In this document: piece by piece, positions 6,785 through 15,190 of the stretch
Numbering within the stretch: the first letter of the stretch is position 1
Layout of the letters: each line of letters starts with the position of its first letter
Source: Alphaproteobacteria bacterium
Lineage (GTDB): Bacteria > Pseudomonadota > Alphaproteobacteria > Rhizobiales > Rhizobiaceae
Length of the DNA stretch: 33,216 nucleotides
Assembly: GCA_018829385.1 (NCBI GenBank)
Contig: JAHJUC010000698.1
Span: forward strand, 1-33,216
Direction: 5' to 3'
Program-made: the position numbers and the translations under genes
Notes under the pieces: model-generated
Told to the model about the DNA's origin: nothing
Database searches by the model: none
Seen by the model: only the letters and a program-made list of their open reading frames with translations

Positions 6785-8078
6785 GCGAGCGCTCCGGATC
6801 GGGTGCGGGATTGAGACGCGGATGGGTTTCCTCCATCCCGAGGACAAGCCAGAGGCCTGACACCGCCATGGCGGTTCCGGTCAGCCAGAACCCGGCTTCG
6901 AGCATTCCCGCCGCATCGGCGATCAGGCCCATGGCGAGAGCGCCGATGGCGTAGCCGAGATCGCGCCAGAACCGGTAGACGCCAAGCGCCGAACCGCGCC
7001 AGGACGGGTGGGCGATGTCGCCCATGGCGGCGATGAGCGTCGGGTAAAGTAGCGCCATGCCGACACCGGTGACGGCGGCTGCGACAGCCCATCCGGAGAC
7101 ACCGGCAAGGAACGGGAAGGCCAGGACGCCGGCGGCGCACAAAAAGAAGCCGGCGACGGTGGGCCATTTCCGGCCGAAGACGTCCGACAGCGGGCCGGTC
7201 CAGAGCTGGCTGCCGCCCCAGACGAAGCCGTAGATGCCGGTGACCCAACCGATCTCGATCAGGCTCGCGCCCTTGGCGACCATGAACACCGGCACCAGCG
7301 CCCACATCAGCGCGTCGACGAATTTTTCGACGCTGCCCGCCTGCGCCAGCGCCATGAAGGTGCGGTTGCGCCAGGTGACGAGGGCGAAGATCTGGCCAGC
7401 CGTCGGGCTCTCGGGCCCCTCGACATAGCGCGGACGCGGACCCGTTGTCGCCCCCGCCTTGTGCCGGGCAGCCTCGGCGCGGGCGTAGGGAAGCGTTTCT
7501 GTGAAGGCCAGCACCCCTGAGGCGAGCGCCAGGAGGATCACCACAAGCCCGAAGACGAAAAGGCTCAATCGCGGATCGAAGTAACTGGCGAGGTAACCCG
7601 TCACCAGGCCCGCCAACGCAACGCCGCCATAGCCTGCGAATTCGTTGAAGCCGGTGGCCAGTCCGCGCTCGGAGCCCTTGACGATGTCCATCTTCGCCGT
7701 GACCGTCATCGACCAGCAAAAGCCCTGGTTGACTCCAAGCAGCACGCTCGCCGCCACGATCCAGCCCCAGGACGGCGCCCAGAGGATCATGAACGGGATC
7801 GGCAGGGCCACCAGCCAGCCCCAGATCAGGACCTTGCGCCGCCCGACCCGCTCCGACAGGCGGCCGGAGACGAAGTTCATCGCGCCCTTGACGATGCCGA
7901 AGGAGACGATGAAGGCGAAGATCGCGGTCATCGAGCCCTGAACGACGCCGAACTCGGTCTCGGCCAGCGCCGGGATCACCGTGCGTTGCAGGCCTATGGT
8001 CAGGCCCACGAAGAAGACTTGCAAAAGCTGATCGAGGAAAGGCCGCAGGTTCTCGCGGATGCCGAGGGCGTAGGTCAT
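6777..8078 (-). CDS. MFS transporter
   Basis: This 433-residue protein has about 12 hydrophobic segments, consistent with a major facilitator superfamily secondary transporter in the inner membrane. The family-typical cytoplasmic loop after the second helix is visible as SGRLSERVGRRKVLIWG, and its pseudo-repeat in the second half as TGPLSDVFGRKWP. The substrate is unknown. The ATG at 8078 overlaps the fatty acid hydroxylase stop by 4 nt. The frame stays open upstream to 8933, but that part overlaps the hydroxylase gene out of frame and reads as arginine-rich nonsense. Its place among sulfurtransferases makes uptake or export of a sulfur compound plausible, but this is inference. Confidence 0.9.
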   Translation of the reverse strand: MTYALGIRENLRPFLDQLLQVFFVGLTIGLQRTVIPALAETEFGVVQGSMTAIFAFIVSFGIVKGAMNFVSGRLSERVGRRKVLIWGWLVALPIPFMILWAPSWGWIVAASVLLGVNQGFCWSMTVTAKMDIVKGSERGLATGFNEFAGYGGVALAGLVTGYLASYFDPRLSLFVFGLVVILLALASGVLAFTETLPYARAEAARHKAGATTGPRPRYVEGPESPTAGQIFALVTWRNRTFMALAQAGSVEKFVDALMWALVPVFMVAKGASLIEIGWVTGIYGFVWGGSQLWTGPLSDVFGRKWPTVAGFFLCAAGVLAFPFLAGVSGWAVAAAVTGVGMALLYPTLIAAMGDIAHPSWRGSALGVYRFWRDLGYAIGALAMGLIADAAGMLEAGFWLTGTAMAVSGLWLVLGMEETHPRLNPAPDPERSHD

Positions 8079-8926
8079 TCCGGTTCCTTCACGGTGATGC
8101 GCGGATCGAGCGCATGGCCGCTCGCAGGTCCCCGGACGGGCTGGATCAGCATCCGGTCGAGCCAGAGGTCGCGGGTGGTGCGAAACTGCTCGATGCCGAT
8201 CTCCATGCCCTGATGCCCCCTGGCTGGCTGGGCGATGTAGGTGCCGAGCAGCCGGTCCCACCAGGGCAGGTTGAAGCCGTAGTTCGAGTTGGTCTCGCGC
8301 GGATCGATGGAGTGGTGGACCCGGTGCATGTCGGGCGTGACGACGAACAGCCGAAGCACGCGGTCGACGGGGCGCGGCAGGTCGATATTGGCGTGATTGA
8401 AGAGCGCGGTGGCGTTGAGCAGCACCTCGAACAAGAGCACCGCGACGGCGGGCGGGCCGAGGGCAGCGACCACCGCCAGCTTGACCCCCATCGAGATCAG
8501 GATCTCGACAGGGTGAAAACGCAGGCCGGTGGTGGCGTCGAAGTCGAGATCGGCATGGTGCATCCGGTGCAGCCGCCAGAGCCCGGGAACGGCGTGGAAC
8601 ATGACGTGCTGCAGGTAGATCGCCAGATCGAGCAGCAACATCGAGACCACGATCGCGAACCAGGGAGCCACGTCGACATTGTTGAACAGGCCCCAGCCCT
8701 TGTCCTCGGCCGTGATGGCAAGGCCGACCGCGAGGATCGGGAAGGTCAGCCGCAGGATCGCCGTATCGAGCACCACGAGCGCCAGGTTGTTGGTCCAGCG
8801 GATGACGCGCGGGATCTCCCGCCGCCGCCGGGGTGCGGCGACTTCCCAGATCGCCATTGCCGCGAGCACGCCCAGAAACGCGGCAAGACGTATCATCGGT
8901 TCGGCGGCGAGGATAATGTCGGACAT
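8075..8926 (-). CDS. Sterol desaturase / fatty acid hydroxylase family
   Basis: This 283-residue membrane protein has the histidine clusters of the di-iron fatty acid hydroxylase superfamily: HVMFH (H107, H111), HRMHH (H120, H123, H124), a single RFHP histidine (H138) and HRVHH (H201, H204, H205). Four or so membrane segments surround the clusters. Members insert oxygen into lipid substrates such as sterols, carotenoids or fatty acids, so this gene looks out of place among sulfur carriers. It is the first gene of the operon, starts 90 nt from the divergent regulator gene at 9016, and overlaps the MFS gene by 4 nt. It may modify the membrane or a lipophilic thiol. Confidence 0.92.
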   Translation of the reverse strand: MSDIILAAEPMIRLAAFLGVLAAMAIWEVAAPRRRREIPRVIRWTNNLALVVLDTAILRLTFPILAVGLAITAEDKGWGLFNNVDVAPWFAIVVSMLLLDLAIYLQHVMFHAVPGLWRLHRMHHADLDFDATTGLRFHPVEILISMGVKLAVVAALGPPAVAVLLFEVLLNATALFNHANIDLPRPVDRVLRLFVVTPDMHRVHHSIDPRETNSNYGFNLPWWDRLLGTYIAQPARGHQGMEIGIEQFRTTRDLWLDRMLIQPVRGPASGHALDPRITVKEPE

Positions 8927-8971
8927 GGATCACTCAGCGTTCGGGGTTGCCGGATGCGATAAAATCAGTAT

Positions 8972-8993
8972 CATTCAATTGATCGCTTGAATG
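8972..8993. promoter_or_regulatory. Probable operator of the ArsR-rhodanese regulator
   Basis: CATTCAA and TTGAATG form perfect 7-bp arms around an 8-bp spacer, in the 89-bp space between the divergent hydroxylase and regulator genes. ATTC/GAAT half-sites are typical of BigR/SqrR-type ArsR sulfur sensors. One site could control both directions. Confidence 0.65.
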
Positions 8994-9015
8994 TTCTATC
9001 GTCAGGAACCGCCAG

Positions 9016-9681
9016 ATGTCAACCAGTCCCAAGTCCGCCCTGCTCGAGGAATATGCGCTCGTCGCCGGCGCTCTCTCCGCCCCGGCGCGGCTGTCGCTGC
9101 TCGAACAGCTGGCGCAGGGAGAGCGTGGCGTGGAAGCCCTGGCCGAGAAGACCGGCCTCAGCGTCGCCAACTGCTCGCAGCATCTGCAGCAGCTCCGCCG
9201 CGCAGCCCTTGTCACCAGCCGCCGCGACGGCAAGGCCGTGATCTACCGGCTGACGGACGCGAAGACGCTCGCGCTGATGGATCTCCTGCGTGTCGTGGCA
9301 GAGCGGAATCTGGCGCAAGTGGAACGCATTCTCCGCGGCCTCTCCGGGGGCGAAGACGCGCCCGAACCGGTCAGCCGCGAGGACCTGGCCGCCCGGCTTG
9401 CGGAAGGGGCGGTCACCGTCCTCGATGTGCGGCCCGCGGATGAATACGCCGCCGGACACATTCCGGGCGCGCTGAATGCGGCCCTGGCCGAGATCGAACG
9501 CATCATCCCTTCGCTCGAACGTGACGCCGAAATCGTGGCCTATTGCCGGGGGCCTTATTGCGTCTACGCGCACCAGGCCGTCGCCGCGTTGCGCAAGCAC
9601 GGCCTGAACGCTCGGCGGCTTGAAGGCGGACTGCCGGAATGGCGGGAGGACGGGCGCGAGGTGCGGACAGAAGCGAGCTGA
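9016..9681 (+). CDS. ArsR-type regulator fused to rhodanese domain
   Basis: This 221-residue two-domain protein has an ArsR-type winged helix at residues 10-105, with the recognition region ANCSQHLQQLRRAALV (C53 inside it). Residues 120-215 form a rhodanese domain with VLDVRPADEY and the loop YCRGPYC (C177, C182). In rhodaneses the first loop cysteine carries persulfide, so the protein can plausibly sense sulfane sulfur directly. It is divergent to the seven-gene sulfur operon, with an inverted repeat between them, which makes it the likely local regulator. AGGAA at 9004-9008 supports the ATG at 9016. The architecture is known in bacteria, but the target genes here are inferred. Confidence 0.92.
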   Translation: MSTSPKSALLEEYALVAGALSAPARLSLLEQLAQGERGVEALAEKTGLSVANCSQHLQQLRRAALVTSRRDGKAVIYRLTDAKTLALMDLLRVVAERNLAQVERILRGLSGGEDAPEPVSREDLAARLAEGAVTVLDVRPADEYAAGHIPGALNAALAEIERIIPSLERDAEIVAYCRGPYCVYAHQAVAALRKHGLNARRLEGGLPEWREDGREVRTEAS

Positions 9682-10100
9682 GCGTCACTCAGAGGTTCGA
9701 ATCCTCTCCCGACTGTGTGATGATGAGGCTCGAATTCGCCCATATCCATCCGTCAGATGACGGAAGTCTGCATGTCTGCCTGCTTGAGCCTGCCAGAACG
9801 GAAGCTGTCGCCAAGGTGTGGCCGAACGACATACCCTGGTGGTCAGCGGTGGCGCGCCGAAATCTTTCGTCATGGTCTACGGTCCGCACGACGAGGAGAA
9901 ACTGGAAACGACCTTAAGCGGGTCATCGCGGTCTCAGCGCTGGCGGAGGCTTGGAGATCCGTCTTGGATCATCGTGCAATACCGCAATTTGTCCAGAAAT
10001 GCGCAAATCGATGAGATTGTGGTAATCTAAGGTTCCTGGCCCGCTGCAGATCGAAAATGTTTCCGGATGTCTTCTGCCAAATGAAAGGTGCCTCAGGACG
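9682..10100. other. Gene-poor boundary between sulfur and defence blocks
   Basis: No convincing gene is seen in these 419 bases. A frame with a GTG start spans 9818-10030 plus (70 residues, ends IDEIVVI) but has no family resemblance and may be a remnant. The tRNA T-arm-like sequence at 9691-9707 is the only structured element found. Confidence 0.5.
9691..9707 (+). other. tRNA T-arm-like sequence, possible att-site relic
   Basis: AGAGGTTCGAATCCTCT folds as a 5-bp stem with a TTCGAAT loop, exactly the T-arm and B-box pattern of a tRNA. It is followed by CCCGACTG, which could be the 3' acceptor strand and discriminator. No D-arm or anticodon arm precedes it, since the upstream bases encode the end of the regulator. 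It may be the 3' tRNA fragment left by an integrative element. Confidence 0.4.
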
Positions 10101-10502
10101 ATGAACCTACTATCGCTGTTTATGACACTTGCCGCCGCGTCGGTAGGGGGAGGTCTTTCGATATCGCCCGCAATGCCCGCGCATGTTGCTGCAAGCGTTG
10201 CAGAGCGCGGCGTTGCTTCCCGCGGAGTTGCGATGATATCTAGTGTTCGATCGAGGGGTCAGGATCGGCTCCTCGTTGCGGCTGAATTGGTGAAGAGAGG
10301 CGCGCCATCGGTCGCCGAACAAAATGGGCGGAATGCCAAGCCCGCATTGCGAAATAAGCCGTCGCCGGTCGGCCCCATCATCATCCCGGTTGGTCCAGAT
10401 CAGGGTCCGGCGGCGCCTCCGCGCCCCTTGCCGCCGCCACGGCCGCCAAATACATGCATTGGGCAGGTCTGTCCGCTGCCGGTTCCATATCCCAATTTGT
10501 AG
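10101..10502 (+). CDS. Hypothetical secreted proline-rich protein
   Basis: This 133-residue protein of unknown function begins with a hydrophobic stretch (residues 3-24) that could be a signal peptide. The middle is basic and of low conservation. The C-terminal third is rich in proline (PRPLPPPRPP) and ends with two cysteines in CIGQVC, which may form a disulfide. Short secreted Pro-rich proteins of this shape are common in alphaproteobacteria and are poorly described. Upstream bases include AAAGGTGCCTCAGGACG before the ATG, a modest ribosome-binding site. Coding status is moderately likely. Confidence 0.45.
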   Translation: MNLLSLFMTLAAASVGGGLSISPAMPAHVAASVAERGVASRGVAMISSVRSRGQDRLLVAAELVKRGAPSVAEQNGRNAKPALRNKPSPVGPIIIPVGPDQGPAAPPRPLPPPRPPNTCIGQVCPLPVPYPNL

Positions 10503-10757
10503 TGTCCGCGCACCATCTCCGCAGAGGATTAGGAGCCAAAAAAGAACTATCGGGACCATGCCGACTGATCGTCGGCGCATTCAACGAGGGCGATCGGGAG
10601 CTTGCATTTGACCGATGGGTCACGCCGGAACCTACAAAGTTCAAGCAAGACCGATAGCGGCGTGAAGTCCTCCCGCAGAATTGATGACGGATAGTGTATG
10701 CTCAATGGAACAACTTGCTCAGAATCCACTCGCAATAAGTCGCATGAGGAATGACGT

Positions 10758-11513
10758 ATGGCCATACAAACTGAACCACGCGCACCACGGCTTGCCGTCC
10801 TGATCGACGCCGACAACACATCGGCCAAGATCGTCGATGGCTTGTTCGAGGAGATAGCCAAGATCGGGGAGGCGAGCGTGCGGCGGATCTACGGCGATTT
10901 CGCCAGTCCTCGGTCCCGGGGCTGGACAGAGGTTCTGGCCCGCCATGCGATCATCCCGCAACAGCAATTTGCCTATACGAGCGGCAAGAACGCCTCGGAC
11001 ATCACCCTGGTCATCGACGCCATGGACCTTCTGCACAGCGGTCGCTTCGATGGGTTTTGCCTGGTCTCTTCCGACAGCGATTTCACTCGGCTCGCTTCCC
11101 GGATCCGGGAGCAGGGGGTCGATGTCTTCGGCTTCGGCGAGCAGAAGACGCCCGAGAGTTTCCGGCAGGCTTGCCGACGGTTCACCTACACGGAGAATCT
11201 GCTGCCCGATCTCGTATCCGACAACAGCGATGCCGCTGACGCGTCGAAATCGCTCCAACCGCCAAGTGCCGCGACACCGGTGTTGAGGAAGGTCATCACG
11301 CAAATGGACAGTGAAGACGGATGGGTTCCCCTTGGCGCGCTGGGAACGCAGCTGGCCAACCTCTCGTCAGACTTCGATCCCCGGACCTACGGGTTTCGCA
11401 AGCTGAGCGATCTCGTTCGCAAGTCCGGCGGCTTCGAGCTAGACCAGGGGGAAGGCAGAACCTTGCGCGTCCGCATGAAGCCGGCCGGCCGCAAGAAGGC
11501 CACGTCTGGTTAG
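10758..11513 (+). CDS. NYN-domain putative RNase with LOTUS domain
   Basis: This is a 251-residue protein. The N-terminal NYN/PIN-like domain (residues 10-145) has its acidic residues in LIDADN (D17, D19), NASDITLVIDAMD (D81, D87) and VSSDSDF (D106, D108), the layout of a metal-dependent ribonuclease of the LabA/NYN group. Residues about 173-245 match an OST-HTH/LOTUS domain (an RNA- or G-quadruplex-binding winged helix), recognisable from GWVPLGALG and DPRTYGFRKLSDLV. GAGGAA at 10746-10751 supports the start at 10758. The protein probably cleaves or binds RNA. It sits at the edge of a defence-like region, next to a DUF6880 gene, but no direct link to immunity is shown. Confidence 0.92.
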   Translation: MAIQTEPRAPRLAVLIDADNTSAKIVDGLFEEIAKIGEASVRRIYGDFASPRSRGWTEVLARHAIIPQQQFAYTSGKNASDITLVIDAMDLLHSGRFDGFCLVSSDSDFTRLASRIREQGVDVFGFGEQKTPESFRQACRRFTYTENLLPDLVSDNSDAADASKSLQPPSAATPVLRKVITQMDSEDGWVPLGALGTQLANLSSDFDPRTYGFRKLSDLVRKSGGFELDQGEGRTLRVRMKPAGRKKATSG

Positions 11514-11613
11514 CCAATGGCTTACGTGTGACTGGCAACGGCCGGACCGTGACCTTCCTGGACCCGCCGTTGTCCGTAGGGTAGTGTCCTCGCGCAATCG
11601 GCATCGGCTCTAT

Positions 11614-13050
11614 ATGGCACCGAAAACGACACTCAACGCGAAGAACCTGGAAGCGATCGGCACGGCACGACTTGCCGAGCTGTTGATCGAGATCAGCACC
11701 GGCAGTGCTGCCCACAAGCGACGACTGAGAATGGAACTTGCGGGCAATCAAGGTGGCGCCGAGGTTGCACGCGAAGTCCGGAAACGGCTCGTGAGCATTT
11801 CGCGCGCCCGCACATTCATCAATTGGCGCAAGGTGAAGGCGCTCAGGAAGGATCTTGAGACGCAGCGGATGGCGATCGTCGAGACCCTCGCAGCCGATGA
11901 TCCGGCGGAAGCCTTCGAGCTTATCTGGCAGTTCCTGGCTCTGGGCGATTCGATCTTCGCCCGATCTGACGACGGCAGCGGCTCTCTGATCGAGAGTTTC
12001 CATCAGGCTTGCACGGATGCTGGCGTGATTGCCAAGCTGGCCCGTATGAGTGCCGATGTCCTGGCCGACAAGATTTTCTCCGCGTTGCAGGACAATGGTT
12101 ACGGGCAATATGACCGGCTGATCGCGGCGATGGTGCCGGCGCTCGGCAAGGACGGGTTGGAACAGCTCAAGGCCCTGTTCGAGCAATGGGCGAGGGAGCC
12201 ATTGGAGAAGCCAGCGGAGCACGACCGGCAGGTCATCGGCTGGAGCAGCAATGGGCCGGTCCATGAGGACGAGATCTACGGCAATCATCGGGAGCTGACC
12301 GTCCGTATCGCCTTGCAGGAAATCGCCGATGCCCTCGGCGACGTCGACGCCTATATCGCTCAGCAACCGGAGGCCACCCGCAAGGCGCCTATGGTTGCGG
12401 CGGATATTGCCACTCGTCTGCTTGCGGCTGGACGAGCAGATGAGGCTCTTGTTGCCCTGGACCGGGTGGACACGCGGGGCCGGTCCGATGTTCCTTTCGA
12501 ATGGCAACTGGCTCGCGTCAAAACGCTCGAAGCCCTGGGGCGCGGTGAGGAGGCGCAGGCCTACAGATGGAAGTGCTTCGAGCAGTCACTGAACGACAAG
12601 CACCTGCGCGACTTCCTGCGCCACTTGCCTGACTTCGATGACATCGAGGCCGAGGAAAGGGCATACGGCTACGCTCAGGCTTTCCCGGACGTTCACAGGG
12701 CTCTCGCCTTTTTCCTTCGCTGGCCGTCACTGGAAGAGGCCGCCAAGCTCGTCACTGCTCGGCAGGCTGAACTCGATGGCAACCTCTATGAACTGATGAC
12801 GCCGGCCGCCGAGCCCCTGCAGGAGAAATATCCGCTCGCGGCGATCATCTTGTTGCGCTCGATGATCGATTTCACTCTCGATCACGCGCGATCCAGCCGA
12901 TACAAGCACGCGGCGCGGCATCTTGCTGAATGTGGAGCTCTTGCTCCGCACGTTGATGATTACGACAGCGCCGAGTCCCACGACGCTTACGTGGCAAGGC
13001 TCAAATACCAGCACGGCAAGAAGCAGGGATTCTGGAAACACCTGGACTAG
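11614..13050 (+). CDS. DUF6880 family protein
   Basis: This 478-residue, largely helical protein matches the DUF6880 type, whose members begin with a KTTLNAKNLEAIG-like segment and a GSAAHKRRLRMELAG segment. The rest appears to be helical repeats of TPR/HEAT character (for example LLAAGRADEALVALDRV at about residues 269-285). The ATG at 11614 is chosen over a GTG at 11584 because the conserved N-terminus starts there. Function is unknown. There is a 100-nt space after the NYN-LOTUS gene, so the two may be co-transcribed. A short palindrome (13043-13058) spans the stop codon but its 2-nt centre is too tight for a hairpin. Confidence 0.82.
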   Translation: MAPKTTLNAKNLEAIGTARLAELLIEISTGSAAHKRRLRMELAGNQGGAEVAREVRKRLVSISRARTFINWRKVKALRKDLETQRMAIVETLAADDPAEAFELIWQFLALGDSIFARSDDGSGSLIESFHQACTDAGVIAKLARMSADVLADKIFSALQDNGYGQYDRLIAAMVPALGKDGLEQLKALFEQWAREPLEKPAEHDRQVIGWSSNGPVHEDEIYGNHRELTVRIALQEIADALGDVDAYIAQQPEATRKAPMVAADIATRLLAAGRADEALVALDRVDTRGRSDVPFEWQLARVKTLEALGRGEEAQAYRWKCFEQSLNDKHLRDFLRHLPDFDDIEAEERAYGYAQAFPDVHRALAFFLRWPSLEEAAKLVTARQAELDGNLYELMTPAAEPLQEKYPLAAIILLRSMIDFTLDHARSSRYKHAARHLAECGALAPHVDDYDSAESHDAYVARLKYQHGKKQGFWKHLD

Positions 13051-13215
13051 ATAGTCCACCCCGACAATTGGCCTCTGCCGGAGTCCTCCGACATATGGGA
13101 AGGGGGCCGATTGAGAGAAGCCGGTTTGACCGGGCCGTTTGCTCCACATCAAGGCCAGGCATTGAGCAATATTGCAATCTGTTTCGTTACACGGCAGCAT
13201 TTTGGAGGCATGGAG

Positions 13216-14070
13216 ATGGAAGACGCTCAGCATCCCGGACCCAGACGCCCGGTCCCGTTTTCGGCGTTGCTGCCCTTCTTCTCCATCACCTTTGCGGTCG
13301 CGTGGGGGCTGATCGGATTTTATATCCTTTACCCGGAGACGGCCACTGCCCGGTTTGGCGAGATCAGCGGCTCGCATCCGGTTTTCTTCCTGGCCACATG
13401 GGCGCCCGCGATTTCGGCGTTCATGGCCGTGTTCTTTTTCGCCGGGCTGGCAGGCGTCCGGGCATTTCTGTCGCGCCTTCTGATCTGGCGGCAGTCAGCA
13501 GGGTGGGTCGCCTTCATCCTGATCGGCCTGCCGTCTGTCTTCATCGTCGGGTCGCTGATCAAGGGCGGCCCGGTGTTGGCCCCGATGCCACCGGACGGGG
13601 CAGGCGCGATGGTTGCCATTCTGTTCATGATGCTGTTCCTGGGGCCGATCGAGGAAATTGGCTGGCGCGGCGTAGCGCAGCCACTGCTGCAGCGTCACAT
13701 GGCGCCAATCTGGGCCGGGTTGCTGATCGGAGCCGTCTGGGGCATCTGGCACCTGCCGGCGTTCGCCCTCGCGGGGACCGTCTTTGGCGGTTGGAGCTTC
13801 TGGCCGTTCTTCATCGGCAACGTCACGCTCGGGGTGCTGGTGACACCGATCCTCAATCGGGGGCGAGGCAGCCTGCTTTGGCCGATGCTGTTTCACTGGC
13901 AATTGATCAATCCGTTCTGGCCCGACGCACAGCCGTGGGACACGTGGATCCTCGTCGCAGTGGCGTTCGTGGTCATCTGGTGGAATCGCGACAGCATGTT
14001 CACCTGCAAAAGCGCGGTCACCGACGTAATCCCGAGAATGGGCAATGGGGAACTCGAGCAGGCGAAGTGA
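13216..14070 (+). CDS. CPBP intramembrane metalloprotease
   Basis: This 284-residue membrane protein has about eight hydrophobic segments. The CPBP/Abi family motifs are present in order: EEIGWR (E146, E147, R151), WGIWH (H179) and HWQLIN (H227, N232). These form the intramembrane metal site of CaaX prenyl protease 2-like enzymes. GGAGG at 13204-13208 sits 7 nt before the ATG at 13216 but only 1 nt before the ATG at 13210, so 13216 is preferred; the frame is open back to 13111 without support. CPBP proteins process membrane proteins or peptides and are common in bacteriocin and defence loci. The substrate here is unknown. Confidence 0.9.
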   Translation: MEDAQHPGPRRPVPFSALLPFFSITFAVAWGLIGFYILYPETATARFGEISGSHPVFFLATWAPAISAFMAVFFFAGLAGVRAFLSRLLIWRQSAGWVAFILIGLPSVFIVGSLIKGGPVLAPMPPDGAGAMVAILFMMLFLGPIEEIGWRGVAQPLLQRHMAPIWAGLLIGAVWGIWHLPAFALAGTVFGGWSFWPFFIGNVTLGVLVTPILNRGRGSLLWPMLFHWQLINPFWPDAQPWDTWILVAVAFVVIWWNRDSMFTCKSAVTDVIPRMGNGELEQAK

Positions 14071-14151
14071 GCCGTCGCTCTTCACAAGTGCTCATGACAT
14101 TGGCACCGGAGCTGTCTGGCAGGCTCGGCATGATTTACCGTGACCGCGCTG

Positions 14152-15168
14152 TCAGGCGGCATTACCCTGACGTCCCCGCAGACGATCGCCACGCACCAGG
14201 AACCGCAGCCAGAGAGGTTCGGCCGCGAGCGGCGTCTCGGGCGGGCCCTGGCGTTGCGCATGGATGTGCAGATGCGGCTCGGTGCTGTTGCCCGAATTGC
14301 CCACCTGCGCCACTGGATCGCCGGCCGCGACGCGCTCGCCGGCGGCGACGCGCACGCTCCCCTGGCGCAAGTGGGCCATGACGATCACCGCATCCCCGCA
14401 CCGCAGCAGCACATGGTTGCCGAGCTTCCGATCCGCGTCACTCTCGGGCACGTGCAGGTCGGGCATCGCGTTCTCGACGGCGATCGCCTCGCCGTCGCAC
14501 GGGGCCACCAGGTCGGCGCCGAAGATCGCGTATCTGGCGGGATCGGCGGGCTGCAAACCGTCCGCACGAAGCCCCCAGTGTCCCGTTCCGAAGAAATCCA
14601 CCGCATAGGACTGCCCGCGCCAGTTCCCGAAACGCTCAATTTCAGGGTCGAGCGTTTTTAGATGGCCATTGAGCTGCTCGATCCCGCCGCCATGCCCGAC
14701 CAGAAAGTGACCATCCAGGAATGGGTTCTCGATATCGACCACCGGTCCGGGCGGCACGCGTCCGGCCTCAATGACCCGCGCGGAATAAAAACCGCCAACG
14801 CCAATCAGGACCAGCCCAAGCACCGCGCCTGCCCAGCCACCGGCGGAGGCCGGCCAGGCGGGCACTCCTCCCGATCGGGCGGCAGCCAGGACCTGGACCA
14901 GGATTGCAACGGCAAACAGGCCCCAGTAGACGTTCGGCAGCCACCAGCCAGGAACTGCCCATTGCGCCACACGCGACATGGCAAACAGAAACAAGGCCGT
15001 CCCGGTGGCGGCTGTCGCGAGAGTTGCCCAACTGGTTCCCGGCACGAACGCAAGCCAGCCAAGCAGACAGATCAGCAGCAGAACCTGGATCAACAGAACG
15101 GGTAGCAGAAGTGAAATGGCCTGATCTCCGGGCAAACTCAGGATTGGGGCGGTGAAATGATACCTCAA
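14152..15168 (-). CDS. Membrane-anchored M23-family peptidase
   Basis: This protein is up to 338 residues long. The N-terminal part (residues 15-135) has four hydrophobic segments. The C-terminal LytM/M23 domain includes SYAVDFFG (D191), VIVMAHLRQG (H266) and EPHLHIH with the HxH pair H299/H301. The first zinc histidine of canonical M23 motifs (HxGxD) is replaced, as in the membrane M23 subgroup with a YAxD motif, so activity needs testing. The start is uncertain: the frame begins with TTG at 15168 and no upstream ATG is available. The gene converges on the CPBP gene with 81 nt between stops. A periplasmic peptidoglycan hydrolase role is inferred from the family. Confidence 0.8.
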   Translation of the reverse strand: MRYHFTAPILSLPGDQAISLLLPVLLIQVLLLICLLGWLAFVPGTSWATLATAATGTALFLFAMSRVAQWAVPGWWLPNVYWGLFAVAILVQVLAAARSGGVPAWPASAGGWAGAVLGLVLIGVGGFYSARVIEAGRVPPGPVVDIENPFLDGHFLVGHGGGIEQLNGHLKTLDPEIERFGNWRGQSYAVDFFGTGHWGLRADGLQPADPARYAIFGADLVAPCDGEAIAVENAMPDLHVPESDADRKLGNHVLLRCGDAVIVMAHLRQGSVRVAAGERVAAGDPVAQVGNSGNSTEPHLHIHAQRQGPPETPLAAEPLWLRFLVRGDRLRGRQGNAA

Positions 15169-15190
15169 TTTATGTTGAAAGTGACAACGG

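Noticed and set aside
6777-8933. 718-residue frame extending the MFS transporter upstream
   Set aside because: The extension reads the fatty acid hydroxylase gene in another frame. The hydroxylase has all its histidine clusters, so it is the real gene.
13043-13058. Palindrome TGGACTA-GA-TAGTCCA over the DUF6880 stop as a terminator
   Set aside because: The 2-nt centre is too short for a hairpin loop and no T-run follows.
13068-14381. 437-residue plus-strand frame overlapping the CPBP gene
   Set aside because: It is Arg/Gly/Pro-rich and contains no family motif, while the overlapping frame has the full CPBP motif set.
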